In this document: piece by piece, positions 27,826 to 33,176 of the stretch
Position numbering within the stretch: position 1 is the first letter of the stretch
Layout of the letters: the number at the start of each line of letters is the position of its first letter
From: an uncultured Prochlorococcus sp.
GTDB lineage: Bacteria; Cyanobacteriota; Cyanobacteriia; PCC-6307; Cyanobiaceae
Length of the DNA: 33,176 nucleotides
Assembly (NCBI GenBank): GCA_902573565.1
Contig: CACGKI010000016.1
Location: 1 to 33,176, forward strand
Direction: 5' to 3'
Notes under the pieces: generated by a model
The model's input: the letters and a program-made list of their open reading frames with translations, nothing else
The model's database searches: none
Told to the model about the DNA's origin: nothing
Translations under genes and position numbers: made by a program

Positions 27826-28638
27826 CTACAGAAAGCTCATTATGGATTTAACAAGTAAACTAATACCAACAAAAAGACAGACTGCAGTAAAAGTTTTTTT
27901 TATTAATATATTTCCTTTTAATTTTGACAAATGGGCCCCAAAATAACCTCCTGTAAAAGAACCGATTATTAATAATATTAATATATTTGAAGGAACTGAA
28001 CCTATTTTGCTCAATAAAATTGCTCCGGTAAAATTCCAAAAAATTCCCACTGTAAAAAATGTCAAACTTATTGCACGAAGAAAATCCATTCCAAAAGTTT
28101 TGATTAAAAGTATTGTTATAAGCAATCCTGTTCCAGAAGAAATAGATCCATTCATAATACCTATTAGAAAAATAAAAATTAGAAATCTAATTTTATGAAT
28201 TAAATTAAGTTCCTTATTACCAGATGACAAACCCAAGTCTGACTTAAAAAATGAATAAAATGCTAGTAATATTGAAATTATTCCTAAGAATAAGTATAAA
28301 TATTGCTCTGATATAAATTCAACAATAAAAGCTCCAAAAGTCACTCCAGGCAATCCAAAAATTAAAATTTGACAAGCAATCTTAATATCATTTTTTAGAG
28401 ATTTGCGGTTTCTTAATGAACCGCCTAGTCCTAATGCTACTGTGGCTAATTTATGACTTGCCAAAGCTTGGTAATAGGGTACCCCAGATAAAATCAATGC
28501 AGGCAGTTGGAGTAAGCCTGCTCCACCGCCAGAAATTGCTGAAAAAGTATTAGAAAAAAAGGATATCAAAAATATAGAAATACTTTTATAAAAAGAAAAA
28601 TCAAGGCTACTTATTATAGTTGTTAATAAATAGAGCAT
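27826..28638 (-). CDS. TSUP / TauE-SafE family membrane permease
   Basis: This 270-residue protein has about eight hydrophobic segments and the TSUP-type pattern: SNTFSAISGGGAGLLQLPALILSGVPYYQALASHKLATVALGLGGSLRN in the first half, and SGTGLLITILLIKTFGMDFLRAISLTFFTVG in the second. The inverted-repeat topology, with a Gly-rich stretch in each half, is that of sulfite, sulfoacetate or other organo-sulfur exporters. The substrate is unknown. The ATG at 28638 is divergent from the HNH gene with 122 bases between, probably holding both promoters. Confidence 0.9.
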   Translation of the reverse strand: MLYLLTTIISSLDFSFYKSISIFLISFFSNTFSAISGGGAGLLQLPALILSGVPYYQALASHKLATVALGLGGSLRNRKSLKNDIKIACQILIFGLPGVTFGAFIVEFISEQYLYLFLGIISILLAFYSFFKSDLGLSSGNKELNLIHKIRFLIFIFLIGIMNGSISSGTGLLITILLIKTFGMDFLRAISLTFFTVGIFWNFTGAILLSKIGSVPSNILILLIIGSFTGGYFGAHLSKLKGNILIKKTFTAVCLFVGISLLVKSIMSFL

Positions 28639-28760
28639 TGCTTTTAATTTTATGAATGTTTTATCTTAAAAATAATCGTATTATTTAAACATTTTTATGT
28701 TCTCTTTTTCAATCATATTTTAATATAAACTGTTAAAATTCAAAAATAATTAATAATATT

Positions 28761-29102
28761 ATGCATAGACAAGATGCTATTTACCTTGATCAGCTATGCC
28801 CCAAGATAAATAATAAAAGCTGGCGAGAGTCACTTCAAAAACTAACTAAATATAAATGTATTTATTGCGGCAAACCATCAGAATCACTTGATCATCTTCA
28901 TCCAATGTCAAAAGGGGGTACAAGCAGTACTAGCAATTGCGTGCCATGTTGTTTGTCATGTAATGGTAAAAAATCAGATTCGGAAGTTCTTAGCTGGTAT
29001 AGAAAACAAAATTTTTATGATCCTAGAAGGGCTATGGCAATACGCGCTTGGTTTAATGATGATTTAAAGTTGGCTTCGGTTCTTTTGAATTACCTTAAAT
29101 AA
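28761..29102 (+). CDS. Stand-alone HNH endonuclease-fold protein
   Basis: The 113-residue product has the HNH zinc-finger nuclease core. Zinc pairs are C33-x-x-C36 (YKCIYCGKPS) and C64-x-x-C67 (CCLSCNGKKS). The motif residues are Asp44-His45 with His47 in SLDHLHPMSKGG, then Asn59 and Asn68. A helical C-terminus (SDSEVLSWYRKQNFYDPRRAMAIRAWF) follows. No partner helicase or methylase gene lies nearby. Cyanobacteria have several stand-alone genes of this type of unknown role. It may be a DNA or RNA nuclease; a homing or defence role is speculative. Confidence 0.85.
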   Translation: MHRQDAIYLDQLCPKINNKSWRESLQKLTKYKCIYCGKPSESLDHLHPMSKGGTSSTSNCVPCCLSCNGKKSDSEVLSWYRKQNFYDPRRAMAIRAWFNDDLKLASVLLNYLK

Positions 29103-29184
29103 AAACCTAAATGATTAAAATTTTAAAAATTTATTGGATCGATAATTAATATATTTATTTTAAAGACTATTAGATTAATTTTAT

Positions 29185-29376
29185 TTAAATTATTATTCCT
29201 TCATAATTTTTTTTATAACTCCTGATAATAGAAATCTTGGAATAGTCATCTTTCCACATTATTGGGGAATCTATAACTTTTCTCTCTGGAGACTTTACTG
29301 AAAAAATTAGGCCAAACACAAAAAGAATAGTAATTAATATTATAGTCATTACTAATTTATCTGAAATATTATTCAT
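29185..29376 (-). CDS. Small single-pass membrane protein
   Basis: Not recognised. The 63-residue product has one hydrophobic segment near the N-terminus (about 8-27, VMTIILITILFVFGLIF) followed by a charged tail including SPERKVIDSPIMWKDDYSK. It is nine bases downstream of the secreted protein gene on the same strand, so they are probably co-transcribed. The start is an ATG at 29376. Confidence reflects gene-like composition only. Confidence 0.6.
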   Translation of the reverse strand: MNNISDKLVMTIILITILFVFGLIFSVKSPERKVIDSPIMWKDDYSKISIIRSYKKNYEGIII

Positions 29377-29385
29377 TTGTCCAAA

Positions 29386-29787
29386 CTATCTAGAAAAATT
29401 TTTATCAGGTGTTGTTTTTTCATAAATTTCTAGAAAATAAGATTTAAAATAATCAACTCCCTCCTTTCCAATTAGTCCAAATGACCAACCACAATCATTT
29501 ACTACTTGCAATGAAATTTGATTTGCCAAGTCATCTTTTTCAATCCATTTTTTTTGTGGATTGTATGAGAAAGATATAATGTTTTCTGTTTTTACAATAG
29601 CTGATTTCATTGCTTCATCTTTTGAAAAGCCATTTTGAATAGCCTTGCAATATTTTCTAGAAAAATTTTTAGAGATCCTATTTTGGAGTAGGCTAACACT
29701 AGGGTCTGATGTATCAAATGCAAACCCTATTGGAGGATTAAATATATAAATCAAAAAGAAAAACAATGTAAAAAAGAAATTTAACAA
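29386..29787 (-). CDS. Secreted or periplasmic protein of unknown function
   Basis: The 133-residue product starts with a hydrophobic signal-peptide-like segment (residues 2-17, then FNPPIGFAFD), followed by a soluble region containing SRKYCKAIQNGFSKDEAMKSAIVKTEN and VVNDCGWSFGLIGKEGVDYFKSYFLEIYE. Two Cys residues in the mature part may form a disulfide in the periplasm or thylakoid lumen. The only start available is TTG at 29787, because the frame is stopped just upstream. A later TTG (29766) is a less likely alternative. No family recognised. It forms a likely pair with the gene at 29185. Confidence 0.65.
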   Translation of the reverse strand: MLNFFFTLFFFLIYIFNPPIGFAFDTSDPSVSLLQNRISKNFSRKYCKAIQNGFSKDEAMKSAIVKTENIISFSYNPQKKWIEKDDLANQISLQVVNDCGWSFGLIGKEGVDYFKSYFLEIYEKTTPDKNFSR

Positions 29788-29950
29788 TAGCTATACATCA
29801 ATACTAGTAATTAATATATTAGTTTTTATTAGATCCCTTTTCAATTAGATTTTATGATTCTTAAAAGCCAAATTAAATTTCATTTTATTAAAAATTAATA
29901 GTATTGCTATAAGTTCAGTAATAATGGTTTGAGGTTTATTGACTACTTAT

Positions 29951-30172
29951 ATGTACGAATCTTTGATGACTTTGCTTTTCTTCCCTGATTGGACAAATGG
30001 ATTACCCTCAGACTTTTTGATACTTCATTTTTTTGTAGGAGCTGTGATTTTCCCATTCAACATGATTCATGCTAAAGCAAGAAAAATTGACAGTCAAAAC
30101 CCACAGGAAGCCGCTAAAGGGTATAAAAATTCAGATAATACTTCATACTTTGGTTACGAAGAAATCAATTAG
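29951..30172 (+). CDS. Hypothetical small protein with one hydrophobic segment
   Basis: The preferred start is the ATG at 29951, giving 73 residues; the TTG at 29939 would add four. The sequence reads MYESLMTLLFFPDWTNGLPSDFLILHFFVGAVIFPFNMIHAKARK, with one weak membrane segment (about 23-38), then a polar, charged tail that includes NPQEAAKGYKNSDNTSYFGYEE. Family unknown. It is followed 35 bases later by another small membrane gene on the same strand, suggesting a shared transcript. Confidence 0.6.
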   Translation: MYESLMTLLFFPDWTNGLPSDFLILHFFVGAVIFPFNMIHAKARKIDSQNPQEAAKGYKNSDNTSYFGYEEIN

Positions 30173-30207
30173 ATTTAACTAAAAGTTCTTTAAGGAATTA
30201 CTTATTG

Positions 30208-30432
30208 ATGATAATTTCCCTAAATAAAGCTTTAGATCTCAAGATTTTTAGTCCCAGTGAACCCATCGGAATACTTATCCTTTTTTTGGGATTAGTGTTT
30301 ACTGGTATGATTTTCTATATTATTTATGCTGTAAGTACAAATAAAGAATCACTCGAAGACAAGAAAATAAGAACTAAAAAAGAGTCCTTACAACAAGATA
30401 AAATAGGCAGGTTATTTCCTAAGAAAAAATAA
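30208..30432 (+). CDS. Small single-pass membrane protein with basic tail
   Basis: An ATG-started product of 74 residues with a hydrophobic segment of about 20 residues (IGILILFLGLVFTGMIFYIIYAV, roughly 21-43), followed by a long tail rich in Lys and Glu (TKKESLQQDKIGRLFPKKK). A TTG three bases upstream could also start it. Function unknown. The 225 bases after it (30433-30657) hold no gene I can support. Confidence 0.6.
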   Translation: MIISLNKALDLKIFSPSEPIGILILFLGLVFTGMIFYIIYAVSTNKESLEDKKIRTKKESLQQDKIGRLFPKKK

Positions 30433-30657
30433 ATTTAATTGTTTTATTGTTATTAAGAAATCTATTAATATTGTCAATTATCATATCAGTAGGATCTAAA
30501 AACATTAACTTTAACTCTATTAAATCAAACATGTTTCATTAAAACCTAACTCTAACAACTATTTCTTTTTTGCGAGAAATTAATATTGCTATTTATATTG
30601 CAAAAATATTTCCAGAATAGGGGATTAATGTTAAAAATGGAGAAATGATTTGAAATT

Positions 30658-31161
30658 TTGGAGAATTCATCTCAATATCTATTTCTTGCCAGTGGAGTAA
30701 AGAATGGAGAAGGGTTTTGGATAGTGGGTGTTAAAAATTCTGATGAAAATATTCATGATGATAAGAACCTTTTAGATTGCCATCGGAAAGAATTAATAGG
30801 AAATGAGTCAGCTAAAGATATTCTTTTCGCTATTAATTTAAACATAAAAAATTTATTCAATGAACTAAGAAATAAAAATTATTTAATTGAGAAACCTTCA
30901 ATAGGAATTTCTTTTGATATACCACTTGATATCTTGGAAAGTATTTTTGATTTTTGGTTAGATATTTATAAAAATCAAGAGGCTTGGGAAACTTGTTTAG
31001 GACTTCTTAAAGTCAGAAGAAGAATTTCCCTTACAAACCTAATTGAGAGCGAAAGTTTAAAGGGTAACTCTAAAAAATGGGCTATAAAAGTTGAAACTTT
31101 ACATAATTATGTTCCTAATTCGCTTATTATTGAAAAACTAAATGATCCTATGTGGAAATAA
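30658..31161 (+). CDS. Hypothetical soluble protein, TTG start
   Basis: Not recognised. The 167-residue product reads MENSSQYLFLASGVKNGEGFWIVGVKNSDENIH at the start and later VRRRISLTNLIESESLKGNSKKWAIKVETLHNYVPNSLIIEKLNDPMWK. It is soluble with mixed helical and strand character and no obvious catalytic motif. The only start that fits is TTG at 30658, because an upstream ATG in frame is blocked by a stop. It lies 74 bases upstream of the PRTase cassette but is probably separate from it. Confidence 0.65.
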   Translation: MENSSQYLFLASGVKNGEGFWIVGVKNSDENIHDDKNLLDCHRKELIGNESAKDILFAINLNIKNLFNELRNKNYLIEKPSIGISFDIPLDILESIFDFWLDIYKNQEAWETCLGLLKVRRRISLTNLIESESLKGNSKKWAIKVETLHNYVPNSLIIEKLNDPMWK

Positions 31162-31235
31162 TTTTATCTTTAATTAATCTAATTATTTACCTAGTATGAT
31201 ATTTAAGTAAAAATAAAATTATTTATCAATTAAAA

Positions 31236-31421
31236 ATGAATAAGCAATATTCTTTTAGTAACGAACAAATGAACGGAATTGTCGAGCTTACTTACGTCAA
31301 TATTATAAAAGAATGTGAAAATTTAAAAAAAAATACCAATTGCCCAAATGAACAGGTAGTCGCACTTTTAAGTGTAATCGCATCGAACTTCGCAACTACA
31401 CCAGAAAAAAAAGGAAATTAA
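31236..31421 (+). CDS. Small protein of the phosphoribosyltransferase cassette
   Basis: Not recognised. The 61-residue product (MNKQYSFSNEQMNGIVELTY and a C-terminal VVALLSVIASNFATTPEKKGN) predicts helices, with two Cys residues (CENL, NCPN). Its stop is one base before the ATG of the PRTase gene, so it is the first gene of a three-gene operon (with 31423 and 31815). It might be a small partner or regulatory protein of the nucleotide enzymes, but that is inferred from position only. Confidence 0.6.
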   Translation: MNKQYSFSNEQMNGIVELTYVNIIKECENLKKNTNCPNEQVVALLSVIASNFATTPEKKGN

Positions 31422-31422
31422 G

Positions 31423-31818
31423 ATGGAGATTCACTTTACTTGGAGAGAATTTGATAAGAGCGTAGAACACATATACAACAAATGTAAGTTTCTAGAATTT
31501 TCTGGAATATACGGAGTGCCCAGAGGCGGTTTATGTCTTGCTGTAGCACTAAGCCATAAACTAAAAATAAATTTAATTTCAAAACCTATAAAAAATTCAC
31601 TTATAGTTGACGATGTTTATGAAACTGGCAATACATTAAACTCCTTCAAAAATATAGAGGGGGCAATGTTTTTTGTTATATTCAGTAAAGTTAAACCCAT
31701 ATGGTGGAATACTGTACACATATCAGAAAAAAGTGAATGGATAGTTTTCCCTTGGGAAAACCTTGCCAACTTACAGAGTGACCGCAACGAATACTTCAAA
31801 AAAAGGGGGGATAGTTGA
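31423..31818 (+). CDS. Purine-type phosphoribosyltransferase-like protein
   Basis: The 131-residue product carries the PRTase hallmark SLIVDDVYETGNTL (59-72), the PRPP-binding loop with the invariant Asp-Asp pair and TGNT. An upstream IYGVPRGGLCLAVALSHKL (29-47) matches the first glycine-rich loop of xanthine or hypoxanthine-guanine PRTases. The family transfers phosphoribose from PRPP to a base. The protein is shorter than a typical Gpt (about 150 residues) and could be a divergent form. Its stop overlaps the TTG start of the next gene (TTGA at 31815-31818). The one-base spacing upstream and four-base overlap downstream imply a coupled operon. Confidence 0.82.
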   Translation: MEIHFTWREFDKSVEHIYNKCKFLEFSGIYGVPRGGLCLAVALSHKLKINLISKPIKNSLIVDDVYETGNTLNSFKNIEGAMFFVIFSKVKPIWWNTVHISEKSEWIVFPWENLANLQSDRNEYFKKRGDS

Positions 31819-32282
31819 AAAAGAAATTATACTTAGCTAGTCCATATGGATTTTCAAAACAAACTAAAAAACTTTTATGTGAATTTATTGATATATTCAA
31901 TGATTTATCTATAGAAGTTTATGAACCTTTTGAGAGGACGAAACACATAGTTCAAAAGGAAGGTCAATGGGCATATGACATAGCAAGGAGCAATTTCCAA
32001 GATTTAAAAAAATGTGATTGCATTTTTGCGATTGTTAATGGAACACCACCAGATGAAGGTGTGATGATTGAATTGGGTATTGCAATTGCTTTAAAAAAGC
32101 AGATCTTTTTATTTAGAGATGATTTCAGAAGTTGTTCAGATAGCAACCAATACCCATTAAATCTAATGTTATTTCTTGGATTGCCAAGAAATAGTTGGAA
32201 AAAATATTATTTTGAATCCTTACAAGAGATAAAAAGTCAAAAAAAAGGATTTGTGGAATGGTCAAAAAAACAAATTAAATAA
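31815..32282 (+). CDS. Nucleoside 2-deoxyribosyltransferase-like protein
   Basis: The 155-residue product has the pattern of the nucleoside 2-deoxyribosyltransferase family (PF05014). YLASPYG is at 6-12, CDCIFAIVNGTPPDEGVMIELGIAIAL at 67-93 includes the conserved PDEG motif (79-82) and the candidate nucleophile Glu86 of IELG, and FRDDFR follows. In the family this enzyme exchanges bases on deoxyribonucleosides, or in some branches hydrolyses nucleotides (DNPH1-like). The start is TTG, overlapping the stop of the PRTase gene in TTGA, so translation is coupled. The C-terminal 50 residues are charged and helical. Base salvage is the natural role; whether the substrate is a normal or modified base cannot be told. 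Confidence 0.85.
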   Translation: MKKKLYLASPYGFSKQTKKLLCEFIDIFNDLSIEVYEPFERTKHIVQKEGQWAYDIARSNFQDLKKCDCIFAIVNGTPPDEGVMIELGIAIALKKQIFLFRDDFRSCSDSNQYPLNLMLFLGLPRNSWKKYYFESLQEIKSQKKGFVEWSKKQIK

Positions 32283-32360
32283 ACCAATAATTTTTGAGAT
32301 AAAGTTTTAAATTTAAAATAAATCCAATAAGGTGTTAGAATATATTTTATTTAGAAAAAT

Positions 32361-32537
32361 TTGACACAAGTTACAGTTGGAGAAAACGAGGGTATTGAGT
32401 CAGCCCTCAGAAGATTTAAAAGGCAAGTATCTAAGTCTGGTATTTTTGCAGATTTAAAAAGACTTAGGCATCATGAAACGCCTATTGAAAAATATAAAAG
32501 GAAGTTACAACAAAGAAGAAAAGCAAGAAGAAGATAA
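32361..32537 (+). CDS. rpsU: Ribosomal protein bS21
   Basis: The TTG-started product has 58 residues: [20 protein letters not shown], then [20 protein letters not shown] and a tail very rich in Lys and Arg. This is bS21 of the small ribosomal subunit, which helps mRNA binding during initiation. The usual protein is about 58-70 residues. A TTG start is consistent with other genes in this window. It follows the deoxyribosyltransferase gene by 78 bases and probably has its own promoter. Confidence 0.92.
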
Positions 32538-32545
32538 TTAAAAGT

Positions 32546-32560
32546 ACTCTTTTGAAGAGT
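32546..32560 (+). terminator. Weak hairpin after rpsU
   Basis: ACTCTT at 32546-32551 pairs with AAGAGT at 32555-32560 around a three-base loop, nine bases after the rpsU stop. The run of T residues is interrupted (TATATCAAATATTTTTT), so it is a weak terminator at best. Confidence 0.4.
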
Positions 32561-32610
32561 TATATCAAATATTTTTTATAGTATTAAGTTAGAAATAATA
32601 AAAAATTATA

Positions 32611-32952
32611 TTATTTAAGCTCTTTTAGCTTTTTGACGAGATTTATTCCAACACCTGAAACAGCAAGAAGATCTTTTTCATCAGCTGCAATAATTGCATC
32701 TTTCGTTTTAAATCCAGCCTCAAACAAAGCCTTAGCACTTTTAGCTCCTACGCCAGGAAGAGAAGTTAAGGTTTCAATATTTTTCTTTGAATTAGCTGTT
32801 TTTGCTTTAGGTTTCGTTTTTGGTTTTGTTTTTGATTTTGTTTTTGTTTTTGCAGACTTAATTGTTTTCTTTTCTTTCTTTAAAGGAGTCTCAGAGGTTG
32901 CTCCACTTTTAAATAGAATAGATTTTAGTCTACCTAAAAATTTAGAAATCAT
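32611..32952 (-). CDS. Helix-hairpin-helix protein with Lys/Thr-rich linker
   Basis: The 113-residue product has a C-terminal double helix-hairpin-helix domain: LTSLPGVGAKSAKALFEAGFKTKDAIIAADEKDLLAVSGVGINLVKKLKEL, with the two GVG turns typical of DNA-binding HhH units (RuvA, DUF4332 or RNA polymerase alpha C-terminal type). A repetitive linker at about residues 29-58 alternates Lys with Thr, Ser and Pro, giving strong positive charge. The N-terminus (MISKFLGRLKSILFKSG) is amphipathic and could associate with a membrane. DNA or RNA binding is likely; specific function is unknown. The opposite-strand 111-residue frame (32633) is a shadow of this gene. Confidence 0.75.
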   Translation of the reverse strand: MISKFLGRLKSILFKSGATSETPLKKEKKTIKSAKTKTKSKTKPKTKPKAKTANSKKNIETLTSLPGVGAKSAKALFEAGFKTKDAIIAADEKDLLAVSGVGINLVKKLKELK

Positions 32953-33176
32953 TGCTGTATATAAGTAATGAAATTAAGTTTCAATTTGAATATTTTATCA
33001 AATTCCAGTAGGAATTTATGACATAAATATAGATAATTGAATGAAATTAATTTTATTTACATATATATAAAGACACATATTTAATATTTATGCAAGTTTA
33101 TAATCCATCGCATCACTTTTAAAAAAAATGAAATTTTTTCAAAAATAGAAAAATATACAGATTTGTAATTTAAATG
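32953..33176. other. Gene-free window end
   Basis: These 224 bases hold no open frame of useful length on either strand and no RNA gene I recognise. They are AT-rich and lie upstream of the leftward HhH gene, so its promoter should be here; no clear -35/-10 pair stands out. Confidence 0.5.

Noticed and set aside
32633..32968. 111-residue plus-strand frame opposite the HhH gene
   Set aside because: It is the antisense of the Lys/Thr linker, giving artificial Phe/Val repeats; the minus-strand HhH protein has recognisable domain sequence.

Overview
The window is AT-rich (roughly 70% A+T by eye) and densely packed with short intergenic gaps. It carries chlH (magnesium chelatase, chlorophyll synthesis) and many small families known only or mainly from cyanobacteria (DUF2949, DUF3038, DUF4335, DUF3318, DUF1230/CGLD27, DUF2862, DUF6447). 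Codon usage is strongly A/T-ending and ribosome-binding sites are weak. Together this points to a high-light-adapted Prochlorococcus chromosome. The genus assignment is inference from gene content and composition, not a database match.

Left part (1-22,447) is core genome. A TerC-family membrane gene runs off the left edge and is divergent from mfd. A long leftward set follows (dapB, a membrane protein, a UbiH-like flavin monooxygenase, then DUF2949-DUF3038-DUF4335, then a small membrane protein), probably one transcript starting upstream of dapB. chlH is divergent from dapB. A leftward tpiA-folP pair and an S4-domain RNA-binding gene come next. An MsbA-like half ABC exporter and a DUF6447 gene face carB. 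A rightward cluster DUF3318-rsfS-DUF1230-asparaginase ends at an initiator tRNA gene followed by a strong hairpin terminator.

Middle part (22,493-23,760) looks like the scar of a mobile element. Just 3' of tRNA-fMet lies the C-terminal catalytic half of a tyrosine recombinase with an in-frame TGA. It is followed by a small helix-turn-helix ORF that looks truncated and by about 0.7 kb of tiny or decayed ORFs. Integration of phages and tycheposon-type elements at tRNA 3' ends is the expected explanation.

Right part (23,760-33,176) is more accessory. It has a DUF2862 gene, a three-gene ABC-2 type exporter, small Prochlorococcus-type hypotheticals, a probable small RNA or short transcript with a clear terminator, a TauE/SafE (TSUP) permease, a stand-alone HNH protein, and more small membrane or secreted hypotheticals. 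A tightly coupled three-gene cassette pairs a purine-type phosphoribosyltransferase with a nucleoside 2-deoxyribosyltransferase-like protein. It is followed by rpsU (bS21) and a helix-hairpin-helix protein with a Lys/Thr-rich linker.

The two places most worth a second look are the tRNA-fMet/recombinase scar and the phosphoribosyltransferase-deoxyribosyltransferase cassette (31,236-32,282). No CRISPR array, intact insertion sequence or rRNA was seen.
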